Of a stretch of 64,000 nucleotides of DNA, positions 21,767 through 33,600 are shown one piece after another. Origin of the DNA: Dioszegia crocea (lineage: Eukaryota > Basidiomycota > Tremellomycetes > Tremellales > Bulleribasidiaceae); the NCBI GenBank assembly GCA_001600615.1, contig BCKK01000006.1, forward strand, positions 868,001 to 932,000, given 5' to 3'. The stretch's first letter is position 1. Each line of letters opens with the position of its first letter. The position numbers were made by a program, and so were the translations under genes. Below the pieces are notes generated by a model. The model worked only from the letters and a program-made list of their open reading frames with translations, was not told the DNA's origin and searched no databases.

Positions 21767-24700
21767 TCACGTCTTCCTCTTCTTACGCGTTAATTTAGGC
21801 TTCACAGACTCCTTCTTCTCCTTCTCCTCGTCTACGCCGCCCTCCTCATTCCAGCCGCTCTTCGAACCGCCCGCGGCGCCCCTTCGCATGGCCTCAAACA
21901 ACCGCCGCCTTTCCTTTTCCGCAACAGGATCTACATAATTCACCCGCATGCTCTCGTCGAATCCCATATCGCCACCTCCGGCCCCATCCGACATCCCGAA
22001 ATTGGGCGGAGGGGAGCTTGAGAACCGTAATGTAGTCTCGACTGTCCTATCTCCCATTTCTGATCCCTCCCGATCTGCAGTATACGCCATTGACGTCCGT
22101 AGTCTCGATGTGCCAGAAGCGGCCGATGTCCGCGGTCGACGAACAGGTTTCGTGGAGCGCGAAGTGGTTGATGCGGGCGAAGATAGAGAGGGGTCAGAGG
22201 GCTGAGCGAGAAGCTTGAGCATCTCACTCATAGCTGGACGGCCAAGGGTAGGGTAGGAAGTGCTGCGAGCAGTGATTGTAGATTTGGACGGGCCGGAGGG
22301 CGAAGAGGTGATGGGTACTGGTGCAGAGGAATTACGTGATAATTTCGAGTCGATACTCTCTGTATCCTTTGGATGATCGAAATCTGACTGCAAGCGACGA
22401 GCAGCAGATGGTGAAGCAAGAGCGTGGTTAAGCAGTCGCTCAGTTTCGGGTTTGGGAGGAGACAGGGGGAAGGAAGCATTGGACATGGAAGGTGGACGAG
22501 GGGAGCGGTCTGTGGTAGTTGAGCCAATGGGGTCGATGTGGGTAGGGGTAGGGACGAGTTTGAGTTTCCGGAAGGCGCTCGTGTGAGGGGATGAGGTCGG
22601 CACGGGTGCTGAGTCGAGTTGCGGGAGAGATGAGAGTTTAGGCTGGGGATGAGCCTGGGGTCGATCGTGTCGATCGGGAGATTCGGCCTGATACTCCATA
22701 CCGCCATCCACCTGGATGTCCATTTCTTGGAACAGTACGCTCGGCTCTTCCTTGACCATATCCCCAACGTCCATCTCGGGTTCCGCCTTGACATCCGCAG
22801 ATTCCAGACCATTCCGCGCCACAGCGGTCGACGTGCTTCTCTCTGACGCCTTTCGTGTGGATTGCGATTCCGCCTTCCCTCCCTGCCTCCCCTCCCCTCC
22901 TTCTTCCAGACGGTATAGCTCGTCAGACTCCAGCTGACCCGACAGCCCCATAGCGATCAACCAGCTTTCCCGCATAATGGCCAAATTCCACTCCTTTGCA
23001 CGTTCATATTTCCGACCGGACATTACGGGGGTGATAAGGTGGGTCGTTTCCCGACTTAGCTTCTCGGAGTATATAATGCCTATGAATCAGCGTGGAAGAC
23101 TTTAGAACCTGATAAGTACACACCAATAGCTTTGGCCAAACGCTTGATGAAGACCGATTGCTCCACTGGAAATCCAGCGACGTGGACACACCATTTCTCA
23201 GCCCCGCGAATAGGGAAGCCGCCATCCAGCGGCCTGAACACCACGTGGTCATCCAGTGGCAGTATGCGCTGTTCAAAGACTGATGCTTCGATCCAGCAGT
23301 CGGTGCCGACTTGAGGACGCTCATCCTCGGGTATGAAGGACAGATCGGGGTGGATATGTTCAGTTCTGCATTCTGCATCAGCGACAAGCAGATTCACACC
23401 AGGAGAGCAATACTCACAATCGCACAATGACATAGTCGACCTTTTCACCATTCTGCCAATCACCCTCACTGACAATTTCCGCCCCATACGTTTCCAATGC
23501 CTCCACTATAGCATCCATATTCGCCACCATGACGAGTGTACACCTCACTCCGGCGAAGATTTGCTTCACGCCTTGACCGATGGGTAAAGCCGCCCGCGCA
23601 GGATGTTGCGTCGCGGCTAGACTGGCCGAACAAGTGGTCTCCATCTTGATTTCCCGGGACAATTTCGAGGGACCCGCAAAGGAGGCAGTGCGGGACGAAT
23701 GAAGGATAGATGGTTTGCGCTGTGGGGCAGCAGCGTGCGCTCGGCGAGTGGCAGGTGTGGGCGTATCTATATCGGCACTGATCTGATCGAAGTGTTCATC
23801 GGTTTCAGTGTCGATTTCCATATCATCCAGATCCGTCCGGGAGGGTTTGAGATCGAGTTTGGGAAAGCTCGACCTGGATGTCGAAGTTGAGATGATATCC
23901 CCGACGAGATTGTCCATGGCGTCCCTCTTCCGTTTCTTCAGGATCGCAGGCTCTTCAATCAAGGCAGACTCGATCCTGACCGCCTGCTCCATCTTCTCCT
24001 TGGCCTCGCCGCTCATCACCTCCTCTGCTCCAGTCAGCTAGAATCCTGCTACGAACATGCAAATCAGACGCGTCAGTAACTCACCATATTTCGTTCGGGA
24101 TGGCCTGCGGACCTTTCGCGCATCATACCAATCCTCCTTCCACCTTCCTTCAAATCCCACACAATCCCATATCCAGTCCTCATACACGATCTTGATATCC
24201 TCACCTTTCGCCGGCTTGCCCGCTCGACGTAACCCCTCCGCAGACTTCAACTCCCGTACGGCCCATTTAACCTTTTCGGATGGTGCTCGAATCTCGGTCG
24301 GTTGAGCCGAGACTAAATGGGTGGCACTTTTGTCGAGGTCTTTAGTGTAGGTACCACCGTTATCAGTGATCACTTTGATTACTTGCTTTCGCCGCTCCAC
24401 TTTATTGTCAGTGCTGGAACGCATAGCTTTAGATATTGGGGGGACGTACTGATGTCAACGCCAGATACCGATATTGTCAATCCTGTGAAAGGCAGGAGCT
24501 TCATCCCCTCCATGCTCTGCCAATCAGCTCTGAATGTTCATGTCCAGGACAGAAGACCTACGGAAAGAACATCCACCTCCTCAGCGTTGATCCACTTTGC
24601 GTGCGTTGTGATGATCCACTCAGGCGTCATAACTGGTATTCTGTGTTCGACGGCGTACTTGAGGAGTAAGCAATGTAAAGCAGAGAATGTGAAAGTCACT

Positions 24701-25182
24701 CACGAGGTACTTTGCCGAGCCAAAATGTGAAGCTACAACATGGGTGGTCTCTTTAGTCAAAGCAGACTCTATGCCGGCGCCCAGCTGTCTGGCGAAGTCG
24801 GTGAGCTGTGGCTAAAATGTTTCAGCTTGGTAGGCATACACAAGAGAGATGGGAGCTATAGCTTACCTTATCGTCTACACCCGTGAAAGTAATTACGACC
24901 CTTTCCCATGGTTTCCGGGTTGAACGCAAAGCCGCTGAGGAAACGTCCTCATCTGTGTTGTCAGGCCCGTCCATCGCAGCGATTCGCTCTATGTGCATGA
25001 GTGCCGAGACACGCACCCTCTGCATTGGCCGTGGCCCTTCTTAGCATCTCCTCATCCATAGCATTGAGCGGGTCGGCCTCTCTGGTCTTCTTGCTCGGGG
25101 CCGCCGAGCTCGCTGGACGTAATTTGACATTTGGGATCTTCGAGGACAGATGACCTCTACGGTTCATACCTCGCCCGCTCAT
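21767..25182 (-). CDS. DPB11: DPB11/Rad4/TopBP1-type BRCT scaffold protein
   Basis: Spliced exons give four BRCT domains. BRCT1 reads ERVVITFTGVDD...THVVASHFGSAK...PEWIITTHAKW. BRCT2 has ITDNGGTYTKDLDKSATHLV...YEDWIWDCV. BRCT3 starts at IFAGVRCTLVMVANMDAI. BRCT4 has WCVHVAGFPVEQ...TTHLITPVMSGRKYERA...MRESWLI. BRCT1-2 and BRCT3-4 are pairs, separated by an acidic linker, with a long Ser/Pro-rich C-terminal tail ending in KPKLTRKKRKT, a likely nuclear signal. This is the Dpb11/Cut5/TopBP1 architecture: it links phosphorylated Sld2/Sld3-type proteins to replication initiation and activates the Mec1/ATR checkpoint. Start MSGRGMNRRGH is at 25182; the stop is at 21767-21769. Two ACGCGT boxes lie just upstream, fitting G1/S control. 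Confidence 0.87.
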
Positions 25183-25189
25183 TGTCGAT

Positions 25190-25296
25190 ACGCGTGAGTG
25201 TGTATAGCTTTATGCTAAGAGAGAAGGAAAGATGTAGATGGCGAGCATAGGTCGGGTGATTGGACATCCCGTCGCGTGAAAAGCAACCAAACGCGT
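25190..25296. promoter_or_regulatory. Two MCB (ACGCGT) boxes in the DPB11/AIM22 promoter
   Basis: ACGCGT occurs at 25190-25195 and 25291-25296, 8 and 109 bases upstream of the DPB11 start codon, in the 222-base gap shared with the lipoate ligase gene. MBF-type control of DPB11 would fit its S-phase role. Binding is inferred. Confidence 0.5.
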
Positions 25297-25404
25297 CCAA
25301 GCGAGAAGGGATGACGTAACAAGCGGAGATGGAGCATATCTCCGTGTTGACATCTCAGGCTTAAAGTTGCCCATCTATCTTGTTGACCCATATTAACCTC
25401 AAGC

Positions 25405-27036
25405 ATGCGCGTATCGATCAGCAACAGCCTGCTTTCCAGGCCATGTTCCTCAAGATTCGCAGCTGCTGTATACGCTAGTGCTTTTCCGAACGCGGAAAAG
25501 GTCCAAAATCGCTCCACGACGGGCAGGTTAAGGCGGGAGTTGCATCAATCTGCTTGCGCGCAGGAGAACAAGGCTGCTCAGCCACAGACAGCCGCTGCGG
25601 TGAACATTGAGCTGACATCGGTATGATGATTTCAGTCCCTAGAGAATGTGATGACTACTCGCTTGGGCCCGTTGCTAACGATGAGCAGGCCGTGGCGTAT
25701 GTGTCTGAATCGCATGACCCATGGTTCAATCTGTCGTATGAGGACTGGTGAGTATCGCCAAGCCCTGAAGCTCCGTGCATGACCCTGACAGTACTCAGGC
25801 TCCTGCGTAACACTCCACATAATCAGCCTGTGCTTTTCCTGTACCGGAACCGGCCTTGTATCGTCATTGGGCGGAATCAGGTCAGCTCGCTTTCTGATGC
25901 TACAGTACGCAAGCTGACAAGCAAGAATCCATGGCAAGAAAGCACTCCTCGTCAACTAGAGGAATGGGACATACCATTGATAAGGCGTCGGTCGGGAGGC
26001 GGCACTGTCTTTCACGTGAGCCAAACATACGTTTACCACCAGCTGATCAACTAGGATATGGGCAATACAAACTTCTCAATCATCCTGCCTCGGCTGCTGT
26101 TTACCCGCGCACATGGCGCGGAGCTCGTTTCTCGTGCTATCCGCGAACGACTGGGTATTCGCCAATGTACAGTCAACGACCGGAATGACGTGATTATTCG
26201 GGATGGACACAAAGATTTCAAGGTGTGTATGATTGCTTGATTTGCCCGGCGTGCCATGACTCTGAGCTCACAAGTCATAGGTGTCCGGCTCAGCATACAA
26301 AATCATACAACACAGAGCATATCACCACGGCACGATGCTAATTAGCTCGTCACTTGCGGATCTAGGCAAATCTCTGAAATCCAGCTCAGTACGCTCTCTC
26401 CCTGAATTTTGCTGAGCTTTCCACCGAAATGTTCACAATCTGACCTGGCTAGCCAAACATCCAGGGCAAATCCGTAGCATCATTCCGATCACCAGTGACC
26501 ACCCTAAACACCTATCTGCCCCCCTCGCGCGTCGGCTCTCCGCTCACACACGACGATTTCTCCACTGCGATCGTCGACGAATTTAACACAGTCTACGGTG
26601 CAAAGGGCAGGGATATGGAGGTAAGAAAGGTGAACGAGGAAGACACAAGAGTCGCTGAAAAGAGCCACGAGAAGATATGGAAAGGCGTTGAAGAGCTCAA
26701 ATCTTGGGAGTGGACATATGGCCAGACACCCGAATTTGAGAATACATTGGAGGCCGAGTTGAGCTTTGGGAAAGTGGTAAGTGTCAGACATACCTGATGT
26801 GAACTGGAAGGCTAATGATACAGTCCGCATCGATCAATGCCCGTCACGCAATAATCCAATCTATATCCCTCCGCTCGTCAACCGAAAGCTCCGATACAGA
26901 AATCCAAGATACCCTGGACAAGCTTTCTGCAGCTATGGTGGGTAAAAGATATGCGATACTAGAGGGAGTCGAAGCAGAATCTGAACGGTCGCCAATTGAA
27001 AAAGAAGTCTTATCATGGCTCCGAGCATCATTATAA
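25405..27036 (+). CDS. AIM22: Lipoate-protein ligase A / lipoyltransferase (AIM22-like)
   Basis: The first exon encodes a Ser/Arg-rich mitochondrial presequence. The catalytic domain follows across short exons: [33 protein letters not shown], the lipoate-binding loop [19 protein letters not shown], the lysine motif [10 protein letters not shown] and [13 protein letters not shown]. The accessory C-terminal domain runs from [11 protein letters not shown] to LSWLRASL, ending at TAA 27034-27036. Aim22/LIPT1 proteins transfer lipoyl groups to the E2 subunits of pyruvate and 2-oxoglutarate dehydrogenases and to glycine cleavage H protein in the mitochondrial matrix. The length (~400 residues) and the intact RRxSGGGTVxHD motif support the call. 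The KGD1 partner complex subunit is also in this window, but 25 kb away. Confidence 0.9.
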
Positions 27037-27441
27037 TCAGAAAATGCATCTAGACACCATCTCGGTACGCAATGTCCGCCCCGTATCTGTCACTGCGCCC
27101 ATTGATCTGGGGTCGCCGTGTCAACGAAGGGCGTGGTGGATGTTGGTCAGACTGATCCCGGTCGAGCGACCTGTGAAGGCTGCTCGTGGACTGGACAGGG
27201 GGAGATTTCTCGGCGGAGTGGGGAAGGAGGTTCGTGCCGAGGTACCTTTGACCGGGGTTGAAAGAAGAGTGGGTACAGATGTTACAGTGGGAGAGTGGAT
27301 CCTGCCGGGGTTGATCAACAGCCTTTCAGACTCAGGCCTGTTAAGGTGATCAGCGATATGCCGCATGGATTGATACAAGTCATGAACAACTTAAGCGCGT
27401 CTACTCACCGGACAAGACAAGAGATCCAACCAGAATTCCTC
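27037..27441. other. Intergenic between convergent genes
   Basis: About 0.4 kb. An open frame at 27121-27378 on the minus strand and its shadow on plus show no family resemblance or splice logic. It most likely holds 3' UTRs. Confidence 0.4.
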
Positions 27442-28308
27442 TCATTCTAGACTATCGCTCATCTTCCCCCACTCAACAAACCCCCGATGCGCGTAATTCC
27501 CCTCTCAAATACCCCGCTGGAGGAAAGCCACTCCGCCTTGATATCCTCCGGATCCGTGCCGAACATTTTCCCACCGAGCGTGTTTTGGCCTCTTTTCGTT
27601 GGCGCGGTATCGTCCCCGTTGGTGGAAGAGACAGGTGTGGCGTGGAAGGAGGCAGGCAGGGATAGGAAGGGGTTGTGGATTGCTTGAAGGAGGAGATGGT
27701 GGACTGCGCGGAAGATCTAGAAGGGATTATCAGCGACAATACTTTGAGTATCTATCCTAATTGTCATACGGCAGAACAAGTAGGTGCAGATGGGAGCGAG
27801 AATGAAAGGCTTAGACTTACGGAAACAATGTCGGAATCTTTGATCAACGCGTCGACGAGCGCGACGGACAGCACCATCCTGACTTTAGAAGCTGTTTGAA
27901 AGCCGTAGCTATACCATATCAGCTACTCTCGCAGAATCTTAGTAATGGTAGCGAATCCCATAGCTTACAATGCCATATCCTCCATGCAGAACAATAAGCC
28001 AAGGTAGGAGTCGGCAGGTTTGGTAGGAGTGCTCGTCATGACGACTATTGCGAATCAGCATAGGCTCTCACATGTTTTCAGATCAACAAGAAAGGGTTGG
28101 ATACAGCAGATCCGGTGCGGCACATGCAGATTCCAGACTCACTTCGTTCTTCAATGACATCCACAGCTGCATGGGCCAGATGATAGTGCCTCAACTCATC
28201 CTGCTCGCCTGTGAATGACCGGACATATAATGGCGCATTGGCCGGAGAGAGGATTGCAAGGGCTGTGAGGTGGAGCGGGACCTGGGGTAGTGATGTTCGA
28301 GGATCCAT
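27442..28308 (-). CDS. TCA17: TRAPP complex subunit, TRAPPC2L/Tca17-like (sedlin fold)
   Basis: Spliced exons read LTALAILSPANAPLYVRSF, HYHLAHAAVDVIEER, SYLGLLFCMEDMALYGFQTASKVRMVLSV, IKDSDIVSIFRAVHHLLLQAIHNPFL. This matches the longin-like sedlin family and most closely TRAPPC2L: the phrase LYIRS near the start, YLGLLY, and the C-terminal helix before NPF. TRAPPC2L/Tca17 helps assemble TRAPP II/III and so supports Golgi and autophagy Rab activation. The protein has an extra C-terminal extension from FHATPVSST to MSDSLE that is longer than the ~140-residue family norm. The start is 28308; the stop is TGA 27442-27444. Three introns are visible, near 28020-28160, 27902-27970 and 27719-27820. 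Confidence 0.8.
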
Positions 28309-28654
28309 CTTGCTTGAAGGCTCGGAGGTGAAGATATTGATGAAGCTTTGCTTGTATCCTTTGGCGCTCGAGCCAGGGGAAAATCCGGATTATGCACGAG
28401 AAGTTTGGAAATCCGGATGAGGAATGCGGTGCTGCAGACTGCTTCAGGTGATGCCAGTACGCCCCAAGCTTCGAGAGCACTGCTTTCGAGCCATCTGTAG
28501 CTGTTGAGGCGGTGCATCTTGCAACCCACCGGTCGAGTATTACCTCAAATGGCCGATCCCCGCACTGGGAAAACGTCGGCCACTCTAGCTCCCATCATGG
28601 CCCAGCTGCAGATGTCCAGCCGCTGACAATAGCAAGTTCTATATCCTACTATAT
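28309..28654. other. Intergenic between two minus-strand genes
   Basis: About 0.35 kb. Open frames on both strands upstream of the TCA17 start have no recognisable product; the region most likely is the TCA17 promoter. Confidence 0.4.
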
Positions 28655-29574
28655 TTACGCCTTACACACCATAGCCTCCTCCACACTTTGCCCAGGCACA
28701 TAAGACGCTCCGATCTGCTTGGCCAGATCCGCAATTTCCGTATGATCGGCTGTATGTCTCATCCTGTAAAGGAAGCTGCAAGAGCCGTCTGAAAGATCAG
28801 CACACCCCAGAAAAATCAGCACACCCCATCCCACCCATACTATGCCCATCTCAAGACGTACCAGACTCCAAAACCATCTCTCCACCATTCTGCGCCTTAG
28901 GTCCAACATCCATAAAATCACCAAAATGCGCACTCTTCATACCCGCCATAGTCCGCTTGAACGTCCCGCCTAGATCCGCCTCGTACGCCTTTTCTTCCCC
29001 CGCTTTTGATTGTCCGAAACTTGATGTGAATCCGAAGGCCTTGTGTAGGCTGAGAGAGGGGTTGGCGTATAAGGGGTAAGGGTAGGGTGTGGTGCCGGAA
29101 GATATGCTGGGGATGTAGGTTTTGATAGGTTTGTAAGTGCCGTTACCAATGATGATGACTGATACGTTAGCTACGGTGTTTCATGTCTCGATAGTGAACT
29201 CACCGGTCGCTCCTTCAGGTAGACTTGACGGTGGGATTTGTTCCGCCAAAAGCTTGCAATACGCCTTGCAATTTATACACCCTAATATTCAGCAATGTTT
29301 ACTTGCCACCCACGTAAGTATCCGCAGAAGAATGGTACTCACACCAATGTCTAATGAATATCACAATGACCCGTTTACCGCCCGTCAGCTCACCCCAAGT
29401 ATGCGTATTGCCATCTTGGTCAAACAGCTCCGCGCTCTGGACAGACGCGAGGATCTCAGGGGTGATGGTCGATGCGACGTTTGGCTCATTCACGCTTCCG
29501 CGTTTGGATGAGGAGGTGCTTTCGCGTCGAGTTTCGCTGACGCTGTTGCGCTTTCCGGGGAAGAGTGAGGTCAT
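28655..29574 (-). CDS. Peroxiredoxin-like (AhpC/TSA family 2, PRXL2-type) protein
   Basis: The protein begins MTSLFPGKRNSVSETRR, a Ser/Arg-rich tail, then enters a thioredoxin fold: SAELFDQDGNTHTWGEL, KRVIVIFIRHWW, CINCKAYC, ATVIIIGNGTYKPIKTYI, YPLYANPSLSLHKAFGF. The intron after RHW removes the unspliced reading and restores a CINC motif at the position of the redox Cys. The glycine/FGDFMDVG end and the last exon SFLYRMRHTADHTEI resemble AhpC-TSA_2 proteins (PF13911). The stop is TAA 28655-28657. These proteins are predicted antioxidant or redox-signalling proteins, substrate unknown. The CxxC instead of a single peroxidatic Cys suggests thiol-disulphide exchange. A partner for thiol redox is inferred, not shown. 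Confidence 0.8.
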
Positions 29575-29926
29575 AGGACTGGGTCGGATATGTACAGATG
29601 GGGAATATGAGCGAACGGTGAAGATGATAGCGATGCTAATGAAAGAGATCTGTCGTCGACTCGTCGTCCCATGTGTTTGGCTCCGGATATTAATAGACCC
29701 CTGTTACGAGAGACGTTTCAGCTTTCGGATTCGGGTGATGTCAGGGGTCATAGTCACGCTCAGCTGGAGTGTGGAACTTCGCACCTTGCGTTGTAACGCT
29801 CACCAAAGGTGTTCAGTACTCCAGCTCACACAGTGCATCAACATAATGAGACTGCAACATCTACTGGAAGATGACAGCGACAGACTCATGACAGAGTTTA
29901 ACCAACAAGATTGGCAGAGTAATCCG
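29575..29926. other. Intergenic
   Basis: About 0.35 kb between same-strand genes. It should hold the promoter of the peroxiredoxin-like gene; no other feature is seen. Confidence 0.35.
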
Positions 29927-30331
29927 TCAGAGTACCTCACCTCCCGTATGATCAGCCCGCACCGCCTGTGACACCATTCCGGCAGCCCACTTGGTACCTT
30001 CCCGGACCCCTCTCCCAAGTCTATTTACTGCCATCACCGCAGGGTTGTGCGAAAGCTCTGACCAGGCCCGGGGTGCACTAGCTGCGAGGTAAGCGGTAAA
30101 AACAATGCCGGCGATGGATAGTGTGATGGGCCATGTATAGTCTGTACCGTCTTGAGTGACAGTTGACTGGAGCTTGTCGTAGGCATGTGAGGATCGGGTT
30201 TGCTTCTTCTGTTGTTTTTCGGCGAGGTATTTGTTGTATCGGGCGAAGATCGAAGAGTGGACACGGGATTCATCAATGGATAATTCTGCTGATGCTCGAT
30301 CTTGCGACCTGGATTCAGGAAAGGTGGACAT
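29927..30331 (-). CDS. Small single-pass membrane protein, unknown function
   Basis: A 134-residue open frame with no introns. The first ~70 residues are polar and basic, with a helical stretch SSIFARYNKYLAEKQQKKQ like a short coiled region. One hydrophobic segment follows, WPITLSIAGIVFTAYLAA, then a short tail rich in Arg and Gly. The topology (long cytosolic or matrix N-terminus, one membrane helix, short tail) fits a small mitochondrial or ER protein. I do not recognise the family. A 3' intron with donor GTGAGG at the very end is possible and would change only the last few residues. Confidence 0.5.
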   Translation of the reverse strand: MSTFPESRSQDRASAELSIDESRVHSSIFARYNKYLAEKQQKKQTRSSHAYDKLQSTVTQDGTDYTWPITLSIAGIVFTAYLAASAPRAWSELSHNPAVMAVNRLGRGVREGTKWAAGMVSQAVRADHTGGEVL

Positions 30332-30654
30332 TGGTTGTGGACCGAAGAGGAGAGTGAAGGATAAGACGTGCGAGATTGCAGGGTTTAGTGGTAATAGTAA
30401 TGTAGAATCGACGTTGTTGAAAGCGTGTCAAGCGCAGGTCAATTCTATGAGTGCTCTCGACGTCATGGAGACCGAAGAATCCTTTGTGCTGTGGAGTATG
30501 AGGGACAAAGGGAGGATCGCGTACGACGCAGATCAACAGAGACTGACGTCGTCGTCTGGCTAGAGCATCCAAGATATTTGTCTTGATCGTCTAGAAGAAT
30601 CCAAGAAAAGGTGCATACTCAGCACACTACAACCATCCGCCACAGTAACATTAA
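30332..30654. other. Intergenic
   Basis: About 0.32 kb between two minus-strand genes: the UTP17 3' end and the promoter of the small membrane-protein gene. No other feature is seen. Confidence 0.35.
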
Positions 30655-33600
30655 TCACGCAGCGTCCTTCGGTGCCCGTCTCTTCTTGCCCTTCTTCCCC
30701 GCTCCGCCTCCACTCCCACTGACCACTCTATCCTCTTCTTCCTCCTCTACTGGCTTCTTGGGCGTAGACCCATTCATCCCTTTACCCTTCGCATTAGGCG
30801 TGGGCAACACCTTGACGCCTTCCTCTGCCTCCTCCTCATCATCATCGACACCCCCATTGGCATTCCCATTGATCGCCCTCCCCTTCCCTTTCGTCCCCGC
30901 AACCTCCCCACTCAACCCCAGCAAACCCCTAAAGAACCCTTCGAGCTCCACAACCTCCTGCGCCCCCACACCCCTAGTCGCCTGCCTAACTTCGGGTAAA
31001 GTATACTCTTCAACCCCATCCATCCCTTCAATCTCATACAGAATCCCATCCTCCTGAGAGGCCTCAGGCAGAGGTACCGAGCCGCCCGCCAGTATACTTT
31101 CCATAAACCCATCAAAGAGCAAATGGGAAGGAGGGAGCGTATGGCTCGGACCGTCATATACCGAAATAGCATTCTTTCGACCTGCACCAATAGCTTTTCG
31201 GTCAATATGAGCAGGTAGGGGTGCCGAGGACTCTGAGGATAGAGCAAGGAAGGCCTGCTCTCCGAACATTTCTTGCCAGATTGATAATCGTTCCTTCTTC
31301 CCATTCGACGTCTGGACACTGAGGTCGGTCTGGACAGGTAAAGACGAAGAAACATCGTCGCCTAGCCTATACAGCTCGCCTGTGGGTGCTACAGCGGCGA
31401 AGTTTAGTCGGGGCTGAGATTGTTGAGTGGATGAGGAGGGGAGTAAGACGAGAGAGCGGAGTGTGTGAGGTACGGTTATTGACCGTATTGGTGTAGAGGA
31501 GGTGGGGGTGTAGATTGAAATGACGGTAGATGAGGCGATGGATTGGGTGGTGAGGAATGTTCCGTATGAAGGGAGTGGGAGGAGGGATGAGATGTTATCT
31601 GAAGGTGCAGAGAAGGTTTCTGAAGAATCAGCTGACAGGTCCTCGTCAACATCGAAGGGTTGCTAGCTGAGTCAGAAGCCTGAACTTACTCTCACACGAA
31701 AGCAAATTCCAAACGATTGATCCGCCCAAACCACCGCCAGCCAAATATCTCCCACCCTCACCGACAAACGCCAAATATCTTACATCCTTCAAATCCCCAC
31801 CGGCGTCCAGGGCACGGAGGAGCACGTTGCTCTCCGCGTCCCACAGGCTAATGGTGGATGAAGGACTATGTGCCAGGGCGACAATGGTGGCATCGGCCGA
31901 AAAGGCCGCAGAGTGGATTGGGAGTGAACGGTAGTTCCAACTTGAGCGTGAAGCCCAGAAGACTGAACAGTCAGCGTCGGACAATGGGGAGGCGGGGTAG
32001 GGACTTACGTTCGAATATGGTTGGTCGTCTAGATGATGCTTTGCCTATTCCCATGTATCAGCTTTCGTCACTCTAACGAAAAATGGTAAGAGCGGGAAGG
32101 AAAAGGAGGTATTTCAGAATTGCAGAACAAAAATCTTCACTGTTGCAATTGCGACTGCGGTAAAAGTAAAATGTGATGTTGTTATTTCATCCGAAGATAG
32201 GGTGGGGTTAAACGGGTAAAGGGCAGAGGATGTAGACATACCGTGCTCGCTCTTCTTTGCTTGGCGGATATGCCACAATTTGGCCGAACCGTCAATCGCA
32301 GTCGAGAGGAGGTGAGGTAATTCGGGCGAAGTAGGGGTATTGAGAGGTGAGAATGAAAGTGAAGAGATTTCGGATAAGCCGTGCGGTTTTGGGAATTGAG
32401 TATTGACCATATATCTTCTGGATCAGCTTGGTGGCCTATACTCTGTGCAGGTGCTTTGAGCTCACTTCTGACCGTCCCATCTCCAAATCTTCAAATTCCG
32501 CACATCACCCCCACCCTCCCACTCATCCCCCTTCCGACCTTCCACAGTGGCCATCCACTCGCACGTCCCATTCACATTATCGGAGAACGCGACCAACTCC
32601 ACAGCGACGGGTACGAGATGTTTATCGTCTCTTCTTGAAATCCGATTGGAGGGTGCGACTTCTAGGTCGAATAGTAAAGAAGTCTGGGCGGGGTTTATAA
32701 ATTGTAGTGTTCCGGGGTTGGAAGAAGGGAGGACGAGGGCTGAAGTCGAGGGATGAAGCGTGAGGGGGTAGGGTGTAGATTGGTCAATCTGTCTCAGAGG
32801 ATCTGGGGATTAGTACGCGATCGACGGGAAGGTGAAAAGACGTGCCTATCTTGACTCCCTCTCCGACATTTTCCACCCTCCCACTCCCTGCTCCCACCTT
32901 AACAACCGTACCATCTGCAAAGGCCATCCACCATTCTTCTTCTTGCCCCCTGACGGCCGCCTGCCTTACTGCCAGACTAACAATCGGCCTACCGCCCAAC
33001 CGAGGTATATACTCTCGTCGTCCATTACTGAGGTGCCACTGCACGAGCACGCTTTCCTCACCAACCGACAGTAGCTGAGAGCCACTAGGTGTGAATGCCA
33101 CAGCAGCCACAGCGTGCGCATGCCAATGAAGCGATGTAGTCGGAAGGCGCTTCTCAACATCGTTATTTGTGCCTGACTCGCCCTTGGTGCCGGAGAGTAG
33201 TCGGAATGCCTGGCCGAGGCCATGCCAGAGTCGGATATACCCCTTATCGTCTCCGGTCGCAAACCAATCTTCACCCTTCTTGCCTAGTTTATCGGTCGGG
33301 GCAAAGGCGCCGCAAGTGAGGGCATGATCAGTGACGAATTTGACGAGTTGGGGTACCCAGTCTGCTGATGGGGTGGTGGGGAGGAGGAAGGTGTATGCCT
33401 TGTTGGCGGCGAGGGCGACAAGGTACAGGGAGGAAGGGGAGATGAAGAGGGCGGAAGGCTGTGCAGCGAGTTTGTTTACTCGGATGACGGTGGTAGGTGG
33501 AGCGGGGAAAGATGTGGGTAGGGCGAATCGGGACACTCGGTATGATGATTCTGGGAGTCAGGACTGAGCGGAGCCGTAGAGGAAAAGACTTACTTCTTTT

